64,000 nt of DNA from Flavobacterium azizsancarii (GTDB lineage Bacteria; Bacteroidota; Bacteroidia; Flavobacteriales; Flavobacteriaceae). Numbering within the stretch: position 1 is the stretch's first letter; each line of letters opens with the position of its first letter. Position numbers and translations under genes: made by a program. The notes below the pieces were generated by a model. It had not been told where the DNA came from, did no database searches, and was given only the letters and a program-made list of their open reading frames with translations. Below, piece by piece: positions 35,941-45,487 of this stretch. Location of the stretch: assembly GCF_027980145.1 (NCBI RefSeq), contig NZ_JAMZNK010000004.1, forward strand, positions 124,001 to 188,000. Direction: 5' to 3'.

Positions 35941-37025
35941 ATTCATTATTTGAAAAATTAAAAAAAACATATAAAGGTAAAAAAGTTTTCTTAACTGGAC
36001 ATACTGGCTTTAAGGGCGCCTGGATGTTAAAAACTTTATCTGTATTAGGGGCTGAAGTAAAAGGTTACGCTTTAGAACCTCAAACGGCAAATGATTTATT
36101 TTGTCTTATCAATGGGGAAAATATATGTGATTCGGTTATTGCCGATCTAAGAGATAAAAAACGTTTAGAAAAAGAAGTGGTAGATTTTCAGCCAGATTTT
36201 GTTTTTCATTTGGCTGCGCAACCTTTAGTTCGTTTGTCATATGATATTCCTGCAGAAACTTTTGAAGTAAATGTTATTGGTACAGCAAATATTTTAGACG
36301 CTATTCGTCTATTAGAAAAGAAGTGTGATGTAGTATTAATTACAACGGACAAAGTATATCATAATAATGAATGGATATATCCATATCGCGAATGTGATAG
36401 ATTAGGAGGATACGATCCGTACAGCGCTAGTAAAGCATGTGCTGAATTGGTAATCGACTCTTACAGAAATTCATTTTTTAATAGTAAAACATATAATTTG
36501 CACCAAAAAGCAATTGCTGTAGCAAGGGCTGGTAATGTTATTGGTGGTGGAGATTGGTCAAAAGATCGCTTGATTCCTGATATCGCAAGAGCTTTTGCTG
36601 CTGATAAAGCAGTGATAATAAGAAATCCTAAATCAGTTAGACCTTGGCAACATGTTCTGGAGCCAGTAATTGGTTATTTATTGTTAGGAGCTAACTTATT
36701 TGAAAACCCATTGCAATTTAATCAAGCTTATAATTTTGGCCCTCATTTATCTGATGCACTTCCAGTAGAAGAAATGCTTAAACTAGCGATTCATAGTTGG
36801 GGAAAAGCAGAATATATTTTAGAAATAAATGAAAATCAGCCTCATGAGGCTGGATTATTGAAACTTGATATTAGCAAAGTTATTAGTGAATTAAATTGGG
36901 AACCAAAACTTAATGCAGCAAAAGCTGTTAGCATGTCTATGGATTGGTACAAACAATTTAATAATAGAAAAACTGAGATCGATTTTTTTACAGAATCTCA
37001 AGTAAATTCTTTTCTAAATGCGTAA
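35925..37025 (+). CDS. rfbG: CDP-glucose 4,6-dehydratase
   Basis: Converts CDP-glucose to CDP-4-keto-6-deoxyglucose (DdhB/RfbG). The SDR of about 366 residues has KVFLTGHTGFKGAWMLKTL near its start, FHLAAQPLVRLSYDIP, ITTDKVYHNNEW, and DPYSASKACAELVIDSYR, matching the family. ATG 35925 is chosen; ATG 35904 and ATG 35934 are alternatives, and all overlap rfbF. The next gene starts 8 bases before its stop. Confidence 0.93.
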   Translation: MEDMVDSLFEKLKKTYKGKKVFLTGHTGFKGAWMLKTLSVLGAEVKGYALEPQTANDLFCLINGENICDSVIADLRDKKRLEKEVVDFQPDFVFHLAAQPLVRLSYDIPAETFEVNVIGTANILDAIRLLEKKCDVVLITTDKVYHNNEWIYPYRECDRLGGYDPYSASKACAELVIDSYRNSFFNSKTYNLHQKAIAVARAGNVIGGGDWSKDRLIPDIARAFAADKAVIIRNPKSVRPWQHVLEPVIGYLLLGANLFENPLQFNQAYNFGPHLSDALPVEEMLKLAIHSWGKAEYILEINENQPHEAGLLKLDISKVISELNWEPKLNAAKAVSMSMDWYKQFNNRKTEIDFFTESQVNSFLNA

Positions 37026-37929
37026 AGTTTTAATAACTGGAATTACTGGTTTTTTAGGCTCTCATATTGCAGAAAGTTTAATTTCTAATAATATAAATGT
37101 AGTAGGTTTAAAACGGAAAAATTCTGATATATGGAGATGTGAAGAGTTTAAAGGAAAAATTGATTGGATAGATATTGCTGATGACGGATCTTTTAAAAAT
37201 CAATTAATCAATCATTCATTTGATACAATTATACATGCCGCATGGATTGGAGTTGAATCAAATGATAGAGACAATTGGTCTGAACAAATTAAAAATATTA
37301 TTTTTTTTGTCGAGTTATTAGAATTAGCTAAAATTTTAGAAATAAAAAAAATAATATTTTTAGGCTCACAAGCCGAGTATGGAATTATACATAATAAAAT
37401 ATCAGAAGATTTTGAAACAAATGCACTAAATGCATATGCAGCTACTAAACTGGCTTGTTTAGAAATTTTGAAGAGTTTTTCGTCTATAAATAATATAAAT
37501 TGGATTTGGCTCAGATTATTTTCTGTTTTTGGCGAAAAAGAAAATTCGAATTGGTTAATACCCTCTTTGATAAATTCGATGTTAAGTAAACAGGAGATGG
37601 ATTTTACTTTAGGAGAGCAAAAGTATGCGTACCTATATGTAAAAGACTATGCAGATATAATGAAGAGAATTGTGTTAAACGATTTAGAGTCTGGAATTTA
37701 TAATATTTCTTCTAATGAAATTAGAACCATTAGAACTTTAATTGAGGATATAAAAAATATTGTCAATCCGGAATTTGTTTTAAATTTTGGAGCTTTAAGT
37801 TACAGATCCGGGCAATCAATGCATATGGAGGGCGATATGCTAAAATTGAGTGCTCAAATTGGAAAAATTCTATTTTCTAATTATAATAGTGCTTTGCAAA
37901 ATACTTTAAATTATTATTTAAAAAAATAA
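37018..37929 (+). CDS. NAD(P)-dependent sugar reductase, probable YerF-like
   Basis: A 303-residue SDR with VLITGITGFLGSHIAESL at the N-terminus, HAAWIGVESNDRDNW, FLGSQAEYG and a NAYAATKLA active-site segment (Tyr/Lys about 139-143). Enzymes of this kind in CDP-dideoxyhexose loci (Abe, Prt, YerF) carry out the last reduction. As the neighbour at 37933 is a ThDP enzyme of YerE type, reduction of the acetyl side chain of a C-branched sugar (YerF role) is the most likely job. The exact product cannot be read from sequence. Confidence 0.65.
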   Translation: MRKVLITGITGFLGSHIAESLISNNINVVGLKRKNSDIWRCEEFKGKIDWIDIADDGSFKNQLINHSFDTIIHAAWIGVESNDRDNWSEQIKNIIFFVELLELAKILEIKKIIFLGSQAEYGIIHNKISEDFETNALNAYAATKLACLEILKSFSSINNINWIWLRLFSVFGEKENSNWLIPSLINSMLSKQEMDFTLGEQKYAYLYVKDYADIMKRIVLNDLESGIYNISSNEIRTIRTLIEDIKNIVNPEFVLNFGALSYRSGQSMHMEGDMLKLSAQIGKILFSNYNSALQNTLNYYLKK

Positions 37930-37932
37930 ATT

Positions 37933-39651
37933 ATGAAAGCATCTGACTTTATTGCAGAGTTTTTAGAAAAAAAAGGAATTAAAAGTGTTTTTGAATTATC
38001 AGGTGGAATGATAACTCATATTTTGGACTCTTTAAATCAAAAAACAAGTATTAATATAATTACAATGCATCACGAGCAAGCGGCTGCATTTGCTGCTGAA
38101 GGTTATGCCAGAATTACCGGTTTGCCGGGAATTGCTTTGGCAACTTCTGGACCTGGAGCTACTAATTTGCTGACAGGAATTGGTAGTTGTTTTTTTGATT
38201 CAACTCCTGCAATCTTTATTACCGGCCAAGTCAATAGACATGAATTAAAAGGAGATAGAGAGATCAGACAATTAGGTTTTCAGGAAACGGACATTGTTTC
38301 TATGGCCAAACCTATTACTAAAGCTTGTTTTCATGTTAATGATCCTAATGATATTCCAACTATTTTTGAAAATGCCTTTAAAATTGCATTAGAAGGAAGA
38401 CCAGGTCCGGTTCTTATTGATATTCCAATGGATGTTCAACGAGTACAGATCGAGGATAATTTTCTTGTTGAAGATTCTTTAGAATTTTCAAAAATTGATG
38501 CTACTGTTTTGAATAGCTTAATTGAAGATATCAAAAAGGCTAAAAAACCGCTTGTATTATCAGGAAGAGGGATTAAGGCAAGTAAAAGTCAGGAATTGTT
38601 TGACAAGTTTATTTTAAAAACGCAGTTGCCCGTTATTACAACTCTTTTAGGATTAGATACAATTAAATACGATAATTATCAACGTGCTGGATTTATTGGT
38701 AGTTATGGAAACAGATGGGCTAATATTGCATTTGGAGAATGTGATTTGCTGATTGTTTTAGGAAGTCGCCTGGACATTCGACAAACAGGTGCTGATACTA
38801 AATTTATTGAGAATAGAAAGATTTATCATATTGATTGTGAAAAAGGCGAAATCAACAATCGTGTGAAGGGTTGTGAATCAATTGTAACAGATTTGAAATC
38901 ATTTTTTAATGAATTTAAAAAAGATACAATTAATGATTCTTTTATTATAAAACAAGAATGGTTCAATCAAATCAATGACTTGAAGAAAACTTGGCCAGAT
39001 ACAAAAGAGTTAGATCCAAAAGGTATAAATCCTAATGTTTTTATGCATTTACTTTCTAACAAATCTAAAAAAGCTAAAGCTTATTTAGCAGATGTAGGAA
39101 GTCATCAAATGTGGGCAGCACAATCTCTGGAGCTTTACAACGATCAACACTTTTTAACCTCAGGTGGAATGGGTGCAATGGGATTTTCGTTACCAGCAGG
39201 AATAGGTGCAAGTATTGCGCTTGACAAACAACCTGTTGTTGTTTTAATAGGAGATGGCTGCATGCAGATTAATATTCAGGAACTGCAAACAATTGTTAGG
39301 AATAAACTTCCTGTAAAAATTGTTATTTTGAATAATAAAACTTTAGGTATGATTCGACAATTTCAGGATAGTTATTTCGAATCACGCTATCAGTCTACTT
39401 ATTGGGGTTATGATGCTCCTGATTTTGCTAAAGTCGCAATTGCATATGGAATAGATGCAAAAACAATTGAAAATTCAAATGAAATAGAAAATGCGGTAGA
39501 TTGGTTTTGGAGTACTGAAAATGAAAATAAGGCGCAACTACTACAGGTAATGATTGATCCTCATACAAATACGTATCCAAAAATTGCTTTTGGTAGACCA
39601 ATTACTGAAATGGAACCATTTGCAAAACCAATAGCTATGGAAGCTACATAA
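37933..39651 (+). CDS. Thiamine-diphosphate enzyme, YerE-like (two-carbon branch addition)
   Basis: A 572-residue protein of the acetolactate-synthase superfamily. The pyrimidine-domain Glu is in TMHHEQAAAFAAEGYAR (about residue 48), and the ThDP motif is GDGCMQINIQELQ ending in ILNN (about 439-467). GLPGIALATSGPGATNLLTG is typical of the family. No small regulatory subunit and no ilv genes are near. In the context of ddh genes it best fits YerE, which transfers an acetyl unit from pyruvate to the 4-keto carbon of CDP-3,6-dideoxy-4-ketoglucose on the way to yersiniose. Confidence 0.75.
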   Translation: MKASDFIAEFLEKKGIKSVFELSGGMITHILDSLNQKTSINIITMHHEQAAAFAAEGYARITGLPGIALATSGPGATNLLTGIGSCFFDSTPAIFITGQVNRHELKGDREIRQLGFQETDIVSMAKPITKACFHVNDPNDIPTIFENAFKIALEGRPGPVLIDIPMDVQRVQIEDNFLVEDSLEFSKIDATVLNSLIEDIKKAKKPLVLSGRGIKASKSQELFDKFILKTQLPVITTLLGLDTIKYDNYQRAGFIGSYGNRWANIAFGECDLLIVLGSRLDIRQTGADTKFIENRKIYHIDCEKGEINNRVKGCESIVTDLKSFFNEFKKDTINDSFIIKQEWFNQINDLKKTWPDTKELDPKGINPNVFMHLLSNKSKKAKAYLADVGSHQMWAAQSLELYNDQHFLTSGGMGAMGFSLPAGIGASIALDKQPVVVLIGDGCMQINIQELQTIVRNKLPVKIVILNNKTLGMIRQFQDSYFESRYQSTYWGYDAPDFAKVAIAYGIDAKTIENSNEIENAVDWFWSTENENKAQLLQVMIDPHTNTYPKIAFGRPITEMEPFAKPIAMEAT

Positions 39652-39685
39652 ATTATTAAAAAATTACTGTTAAAGATAACCTTAT

Positions 39686-40990
39686 ATGTTACAAAATTTA
39701 AAAGAAGAGTCTCTACTAAATATTTTAAGAGAAATTGCAAGAAAGAAATCAACGCAAATTATTATTGCTGGAGAAAACTACATTCCTGTTACCGGAAAAG
39801 TATTAGATGAGGAAGATATTTTAATGGGAGTTGATGCCGCTCTTGATGGTTGGTTAACAGCTGGCCGTTTTGCTAATAAATTTGAAGCAGATTTTGCAGC
39901 TTATTTTGGAGCCCACAGATCACTTTTGGTAAATTCTGGTTCTTCAGCAAACTTAGTGGCATTTTATGCTTTAACTTCTCCAAAATTAGGAGAAAGAGCG
40001 ATCAAGCCTGGCGACGAGGTTATTACTGTTGCCGCAGGTTTTCCAACAACTATTAATCCAATCATTCAGTTTGGAGCTATTCCGGTTTTTATCGATGTAG
40101 ATATTGCTACACACAATGTGAAAGCGGATATGATTGAGGCGGCAGTAAGCCCTAAAACAAAAGCGATCATGATTGCACATTCATTAGGAAATCCTTTTGA
40201 TTTAGATGAAGTGATGCGTGTTGCAAAAAAATACAATCTGTGGGTAGTAGAAGACGATTGTGACTCTTTGGGAGCTACTTATAATGGAAAGAAAACGGGA
40301 ACGTTTGGAGATATCTCTACGTTTTCATTTTATCCGGCACATCATATTACAATGGGAGAAGGCGGAGCAGTATTAATTAACAATCCTGTTTTGTCAAAAT
40401 TAGCAGAAAGTTTCCGTGATTGGGGACGAGATTGCTATTGTGAACCGGGTAAAGATGATACTTGTGGATGCCGTTTTGGTCAACAATTAGGAACATTACC
40501 TTATGGTTATGATCATAAATATACGTATTCTCATATTGGTTTCAATTTGAAAGTAACTGATATGCAGGCTGCATTCGGAGTTTCACAAATTAAAAAAATT
40601 GATCAATTTGTTCAACGTCGAAAAGAAAATTATGCTGCATTGTACGCACGTATGAAAGAATTTGAAGAAGTTTTTATTCTTCCAGAGCCAACTCCAAATT
40701 CAGAGCCATCTTGGTTTGGATTCTTATTGACATTAAGAGAAGGAGATGCAAATGACCGCCACATGCTAGTACAACATTTAGAAAAAAATAAAATTGGTAC
40801 ACGTTTATTATTTGGAGGTAACTTATTAAGACAGCCTGCTTATGCAAATATTGAACACCGTGTTGTAGGTGATTTGTCTAATACTGACACAATCATGAAT
40901 CAATCGTTCTGGCTTGGCGTATGGCCGGGATTAAATGAAAGTCACTATGACTATATTGCAAATGTGATTCGAGATTATTTAAATTCATAA
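39686..40990 (+). CDS. rfbH: CDP-4-keto-6-deoxyglucose 3-dehydrase (E1), PMP/[2Fe-2S]
   Basis: The C-3 deoxygenase (E1, DdhC/RfbH) of 3,6-dideoxyhexose synthesis, a 434-residue relative of DegT aminotransferases. The usual PLP lysine is replaced: the segment reads [12 protein letters not shown] with His219-His220. Cysteines are spaced C192-X57-C250-X1-C252-X7-C260, which is the known iron-sulfur motif of E1 enzymes. Both traits make the assignment firm. It needs a reductase (E3), supplied by the gene at 34110. Confidence 0.96.
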   Translation: MLQNLKEESLLNILREIARKKSTQIIIAGENYIPVTGKVLDEEDILMGVDAALDGWLTAGRFANKFEADFAAYFGAHRSLLVNSGSSANLVAFYALTSPKLGERAIKPGDEVITVAAGFPTTINPIIQFGAIPVFIDVDIATHNVKADMIEAAVSPKTKAIMIAHSLGNPFDLDEVMRVAKKYNLWVVEDDCDSLGATYNGKKTGTFGDISTFSFYPAHHITMGEGGAVLINNPVLSKLAESFRDWGRDCYCEPGKDDTCGCRFGQQLGTLPYGYDHKYTYSHIGFNLKVTDMQAAFGVSQIKKIDQFVQRRKENYAALYARMKEFEEVFILPEPTPNSEPSWFGFLLTLREGDANDRHMLVQHLEKNKIGTRLLFGGNLLRQPAYANIEHRVVGDLSNTDTIMNQSFWLGVWPGLNESHYDYIANVIRDYLNS

Positions 40991-40992
40991 AA

Positions 40993-41820
40993 ATGACAAT
41001 AGGTGCTTTTTTACCAGTTTTTAATGAGGAGAATAGAATTCGTTCTGTTATAGAGTCTTTGTTATGGTGTGATGAAATAATTTTGGTTGATAAAAATAGT
41101 ACAGATAAAACTGTTGAAATAGCTTTAACTTATGGAGATAAAATAAAAGTACACTATTTGCAAAATACAGATGCGTATAGTTCGTCTGAATGGGATGTTT
41201 TCTTAGATAATTGCTCATCAAAATGGGTAACTTTTTTTACAGCTAGTGATGTGATTCATCCAAAATTAGTTGAGGAGATTTTAAAAATTATTCAAGAATA
41301 TGATGATGAATATGATATTATAAATATACCTTTTAGAAGATATGTTTTAGGATTAGAATCAAAAAGATCACCTTGGTATTCTGAACTAAGTCCTAAAATA
41401 GTAAAGAAAAATGCAATGGTACTTAATAGTGATGGAGTACATGATGCGGTTAGTTTTAAAGGTAAAGAATACAATATGAAAAATCATGATTCATATTGTA
41501 TGTTTCATCTAACTCATGAGTCAGTTGATAAAATGATGAGTAATCATACTAGATACTGGAGAGGAGAAGCTAATGAATTAAATATAAATTTAAAGCAATC
41601 GTCATTTATTGTTTTTAGAGAATTTATCAAAGTTACATTAAGGAGAAAAACGTTTTTAATGGGGATGGATGGTATTATGCTAAGTTTTGCTTATTTAACT
41701 TATTTTATGATGTCTTTTGTTTATAAGTGGGAGAAAAAGCGTAGTGAATCTTCAGTAAAATATCAAGAAATTCGAAGAAATATATCAAATGAATGGAATA
41801 ATTCCAGTTCTAAAATATAA
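40993..41820 (+). CDS. Family 2 glycosyltransferase, WaaE/KdtX-like
   Basis: A 275-residue GT-A enzyme: IGAFLPVFNEENRIRSVIES at the start, DEIILVDKNSTDKTVEIA (about residues 31-48), then HYLQNTDAYSSSEWDVFLDN. The C-terminal part has a hydrophobic helix (MLSFAYLTYFMMSFVY). The layout is like the beta-glucosyltransferases of the WaaE/KdtX group. Donor and acceptor are not known. It starts 2 bases after rfbH and is the first GT of the locus, so it may use the dideoxysugar made by the preceding genes. Confidence 0.75.
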   Translation: MTIGAFLPVFNEENRIRSVIESLLWCDEIILVDKNSTDKTVEIALTYGDKIKVHYLQNTDAYSSSEWDVFLDNCSSKWVTFFTASDVIHPKLVEEILKIIQEYDDEYDIINIPFRRYVLGLESKRSPWYSELSPKIVKKNAMVLNSDGVHDAVSFKGKEYNMKNHDSYCMFHLTHESVDKMMSNHTRYWRGEANELNINLKQSSFIVFREFIKVTLRRKTFLMGMDGIMLSFAYLTYFMMSFVYKWEKKRSESSVKYQEIRRNISNEWNNSSSKI

Positions 41821-41878
41821 ACTAGATTCATATTATATTTAAATATACTAGTACTTCGTAAAAAAAATAATGTAACGT

Positions 41879-43300
41879 ATGATTGTTATAACTAAAAAAG
41901 ATGTCGCTTGGAATTTTATTGCAACCTTTTTAAAAACTGCTTCAAGTATAATTTTGTTGCCACTTATACTAAAGTGCCTTTCTGCCCAAGAAATTGGTAT
42001 TTGGACAATATTTATTTCTATTGGAGGATTAGCTAGTATTGCAGATTTTGGATTCTCACCTTCATTTTCTAGAAATATTACTTTTATTTTTAGCGGCGTT
42101 AATAAATTATCTAAAGTTGGATTTAATAACGAAAGTAATACTGGAGTAATAAATTATGTTTTGTTGAAAACTGCACTAAAAGCAATGAAATATTTTTATT
42201 CACGTGTTGCTATTTTTGTTTTTTTATTTTTGTCTATTTTTGGTACTTATTACATAAAATATGTTCTAAAAGACTATCAAGGTTCGAATGATAGTATTTA
42301 CTTGGCTTGGCTTATATTTATTTGCTATATTTCATTTAACATGTATACGATTTACTTTGAATCATTACTGATAGGGAAAGGATCGATAAAAGAAAGTAAA
42401 CAAATAGATATTATTGCTCAAATTATATATTTGTGTTTAGCTACTATTTTATTATTGTTAGGATACGGATTAGTTGGTTTTTTTGGCGCTCAACTTTTTT
42501 CAAGTATCTTGACGAGATATTTTTCTCAAAAAAAATTTTATACAGCGGAACTTAAAGAGAAACTTAAAAATTCACATGTTGATGATTATAAAGATATAAT
42601 CAGAACAATATTTCCTAACGCTATAAAAGGAGGTATAAGTAGTATGGGAAGTTTATTCATTTATAGATCTCCTTTATTAATAGGATCAATGTTTTTAAGT
42701 CTTCAAGATATTGGAAGCTACGGCTTAACACGTCAAATATTTGATGTAATTTATTTAGTAGCGAGTACCTACTCGATAACTTATTTTTCAAAATTATCAA
42801 GCAATTGGGCGATAAATGATATAAATGCAAATAGAATTATATATGTAAAGTCTTTGTTAGTAACATTTTTTCTTTATTTGTTAGCAATTCCTGCGTTAGT
42901 ATTTGTTGCAAATCCATTTTTAACATTATATGGAAGTAACACATTGTTACTTGAAGGCTTGCCGCTTTACGTTTTAATAGCACATTATTTTTTTAATCTA
43001 TTTCATGGTCAATCAATTCCTATTGTGGTTTCACGCAATCATCTGCCCTTATATTATGTTGGATTTATCGGTGGTGTAATAGTTATAATATTGACATTTG
43101 TTATGTTAAAATATTTTTCATTTGGAGTTTTAGCACTTGTAATCAGTCCAACAGTCGTTTATATGGCATATGAAAATTGGAAATGGCCTAGTTATGCCTT
43201 TAAAGTTTTAGAATTAAATTTTAAAACTTTTTTAGACATAAATAAATTGGTAATATCTAATTTTTATAGAAGTCTTAAATTTAAATTGACTAGCGTTTAA
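41879..43300 (+). CDS. wzx: O-antigen/capsule flippase Wzx
   Basis: A 473-residue protein with about 12-14 membrane helices over its whole length (for example SSIILLPLILKCLSAQEIGI, LATILLLLGYGLVGFFGAQL, VIVILTFVMLKYF). It has the N-terminal pattern of the polysaccharide-transporter family (VAWNFIATFLKTASSI..., FGFSPSFSRNI). Wzx flips the lipid-linked repeat unit to the periplasmic face. With Wzy (47191) and the Wzz-like protein (33021) it defines the Wzx/Wzy pathway. Confidence 0.85.
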   Translation: MIVITKKDVAWNFIATFLKTASSIILLPLILKCLSAQEIGIWTIFISIGGLASIADFGFSPSFSRNITFIFSGVNKLSKVGFNNESNTGVINYVLLKTALKAMKYFYSRVAIFVFLFLSIFGTYYIKYVLKDYQGSNDSIYLAWLIFICYISFNMYTIYFESLLIGKGSIKESKQIDIIAQIIYLCLATILLLLGYGLVGFFGAQLFSSILTRYFSQKKFYTAELKEKLKNSHVDDYKDIIRTIFPNAIKGGISSMGSLFIYRSPLLIGSMFLSLQDIGSYGLTRQIFDVIYLVASTYSITYFSKLSSNWAINDINANRIIYVKSLLVTFFLYLLAIPALVFVANPFLTLYGSNTLLLEGLPLYVLIAHYFFNLFHGQSIPIVVSRNHLPLYYVGFIGGVIVIILTFVMLKYFSFGVLALVISPTVVYMAYENWKWPSYAFKVLELNFKTFLDINKLVISNFYRSLKFKLTSV

Positions 43301-43365
43301 ATAGCTATAAATTATTTACAATAATCTCTTACCTTAATAAAGCATTAATTATCTGATAAAAATAA

Positions 43366-43384
43366 ATTGATTCTAAGAATCAAT
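43366..43384 (+). promoter_or_regulatory. Perfect palindrome upstream of the GT23-like gene
   Basis: ATTGATTCT-A-AGAATCAAT: 9-base arms around one central base, in the 120-base gap between wzx and the following gene, 36 bases before its ATG. It may be an operator or a short hairpin (8-bp stem with TAA loop). It has no T run. Confidence 0.4.
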
Positions 43385-43420
43385 ATTGTTTAAAACTTTT
43401 TCACTACAATACTAAAATAA

Positions 43421-44350
43421 ATGTTACAAAAATATAGACAAAATTATAAGTTAAAAAACAAATCCTTCAATGAAAAAAAAATAATATATCCACTTAGTAA
43501 TAGAGGTTTTTTTTCTGAAGTAAATAATTTAGCTCTGGCAGTTTTATACTGTCTTGAAAATGATATTAATTTAAAATTATATTCAAAAAAATGGGTTGGC
43601 GGAAATTGGAAAGATTTCTTTATACCCTTAATTGATGAATATAATGGGTTTGTACCAGTACCTGTTAATGTATTTGCAGAAGGCAGAAAAGACAAATGTT
43701 TCAAAGCGTATCATAAATTTTTTAAAAAGAGACTTATTATACAAGATACAATTTGGGATGATATGAGAAGTGAAAATTTTACAAATAGACATTTTTATTA
43801 TCCAGATTTAGGAATTGATGGTAGTATTTTTGATGCGAAAAGCCAGATTTTAAAATTAATATTAGAACCTAACCTGGTAACATATTCCGAAATCACTTTA
43901 GATAATAATTTATCTAAGTTAATTAAAGATAGCTGTGGTCTTCATATACGAAGAGGAGACAAGGTTTCAGGAGAAAGTAAGGAGGCAGAGTTTGTTAACT
44001 TAGAGACCTATGTAAACAAAGCATTACAAATAGATCAAAACCTTACCACTTTTACGTTGTGTACAGATGATTTTCAGGTAGTTGAAGAATTTAAAAATAA
44101 ATATCCTGCATTCAATATAATAACTTTCTGTCCTTCTTATAGAAATGGATATTCTCAAAAAGAATATAATTCCAGAAGAAAAAAACAAGAAAAAAGAGAT
44201 GAAGTGATTAATATTTTAAAAGACTGTAATTTACTTATAGAATCAAAAATATTTGTAGGAGCTTTTTCTAGTAATGTTGCCAGATATATAGTTTTAATGA
44301 AGAATAATGACAAATGCTATAGTATTGATGATGATTGGAGTCCGATTTAA
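43421..44350 (+). CDS. GT23-like glycosyltransferase, possible fucosyltransferase
   Basis: A 309-residue protein. The segment SCGLHIRRGDK (about residues 172-182) matches the GDP-fucose-binding HxRRGDK motif of NodZ/FUT8-type alpha-1,6-fucosyltransferases, and FVGAFSSNVARYIVLM (about 282-297) matches the later conserved region (motif with SS and R). GDP-L-fucose would be made by gmd and fcl of the same locus. The rest is divergent, so the fucosyl donor is inferred from motif and context. Confidence 0.6.
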   Translation: MLQKYRQNYKLKNKSFNEKKIIYPLSNRGFFSEVNNLALAVLYCLENDINLKLYSKKWVGGNWKDFFIPLIDEYNGFVPVPVNVFAEGRKDKCFKAYHKFFKKRLIIQDTIWDDMRSENFTNRHFYYPDLGIDGSIFDAKSQILKLILEPNLVTYSEITLDNNLSKLIKDSCGLHIRRGDKVSGESKEAEFVNLETYVNKALQIDQNLTTFTLCTDDFQVVEEFKNKYPAFNIITFCPSYRNGYSQKEYNSRRKKQEKRDEVINILKDCNLLIESKIFVGAFSSNVARYIVLMKNNDKCYSIDDDWSPI

Positions 44351-44742
44351 AAAGTTAAATCGAAGTTTTTTTAAAAGTAATCAATCTCTCTTTTATTAAT
44401 TAATTCGACGACTTAATTCGCGTTAAGTCATAGTCAAATAAAGTTCTCTAATTTTACATTTTTTTGAATGTAAAAAAAGGTGATTTTTTGAATTTTGATA
44501 CTTCTAAAATTAACTAATCTTTTTGAAGAATCTAAATTTGTCTATCTAGCAGTTTTTATCTGAAATGTACTTAAAAGATTATTTTGCAGAACCTGTTTTT
44601 ATATTTTTTGATTTTAATACTTACAGCATCAGCTTCGAATCTATAGTATTAAAATATTTAATGTTTGCATTAAAATAAATTTAGAAGTTACTTTTAGTTA
44701 TTTTACAATTCTCTTTTGCAGATATTGTCAGAAAATAATATT
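44351..44742 (+). other. Non-coding 392-base spacer within the glycan operon
   Basis: The longest gap inside the locus, very AT-rich, with no plausible open frame. It holds a perfect inverted repeat (44410-44429) and a second weak one, TTTTACATT/AATGTAAAA (44452-44460 with 44467-44475). No exact TAnnTTTG promoter is seen; CTCTTTTG at 44711-44718 is a poor match. It may be the junction between gene blocks of different origin. Confidence 0.5.
44410..44429 (+). promoter_or_regulatory. Inverted repeat GACTTAA-TTCGCG-TTAAGTC
   Basis: Seven-base perfect arms with a six-base GC-containing loop, 60 bases after the stop of the GT23-like gene. Without a T run it is not a clear terminator; it may be a hairpin in the mRNA or an operator. 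Confidence 0.4.
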
Positions 44743-45483
44743 ATGGATTTAAAAAATAAACCACTCATTTCTATTATTACAGTGTGCTATAATGCTGTTA
44801 ATACCATTGAGCAAACAATATTAAGTGTAATTAATCAGGGTTATGAAGATTATGAATACATTATAATAGATGGAGTAAGTACAGATGGAACAATTGATAT
44901 TATTAAAAAATATGAAGATAAAATTTCTTACTGGGTTTCGGAGCCAGATAAAGGGATCTATGATGCAATGAATAAAGGTATTTCTAAAGCTTCTGGAGTG
45001 TTAATCGGTATGATCAATGCTGATGACTGGTATGAAAATAACGCAATAGAAAAAATTGCAAATAAATATTTGGAATATCCAGATATTGGTGTGTTCCATG
45101 GTCTGATTAGGTATGTGAATAGTGATAATGTTATTAGCGCTGTAATTGGATTTAATTCAATTACATTAGGCGAAAAAATGATTCAACACCCCACTTGTTT
45201 TGTAAATAAAAGTATATACGATCTATATGGCACATATAGTTTAGCATATAAATATGCATCTGATTATGAATTTATGCTTAAAATTTACGAAAACTCAGTT
45301 AAGTTTTATTTTATAGATGAAATTATAGCCAATTTCCGAGAAGGTGGTGTTTCTTATTCTATACAAGGTCAAAAAGAAGATTATTTGATAAAGTATAAGT
45401 ATAATAAAATTTCCTATTATCGTTATTTTATTCTCTCTTCTTATTTAAATATCAAAAAAATCATTTCATATAAATTCAATTAA
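44743..45483 (+). CDS. Family 2 glycosyltransferase
   Basis: A 246-residue GT-A enzyme: LISIITVCYNAVNTIEQTI, then EYIIIDGVSTDGTIDII, WVSEPDKGIYDAMNKGIS (about residues 65-82) and INADDWYENN, where the DD acts in metal binding. This pattern is common in colanic-acid-type and O-antigen GTs. Sugar specificity is unknown. The frame opens at TTG 44716, but ATG 44743 gives a normal start (MDLKNKPLISII). It is followed 4 bases later by another GT2 gene. Confidence 0.8.
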   Translation: MDLKNKPLISIITVCYNAVNTIEQTILSVINQGYEDYEYIIIDGVSTDGTIDIIKKYEDKISYWVSEPDKGIYDAMNKGISKASGVLIGMINADDWYENNAIEKIANKYLEYPDIGVFHGLIRYVNSDNVISAVIGFNSITLGEKMIQHPTCFVNKSIYDLYGTYSLAYKYASDYEFMLKIYENSVKFYFIDEIIANFREGGVSYSIQGQKEDYLIKYKYNKISYYRYFILSSYLNIKKIISYKFN

Positions 45484-45487
45484 TTTC

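Noticed and set aside
37933..39651. Acetolactate synthase for branched-chain amino acids (ilvB/ilvI)
   Set aside because: No ilvN/H small subunit, ilvC or ilvD nearby, and the gene is embedded among CDP-dideoxysugar genes.
39686..40990. Ordinary DegT-type aminotransferase
   Set aside because: The PLP lysine is replaced by His and the iron-sulfur cysteine pattern of E1 dehydrases is present.
41821..41878. TATATTTAAATATA palindrome before wzx as an operator
   Set aside because: Pure A/T palindromes of this size arise easily in such AT-rich DNA, and there is no supporting promoter element.
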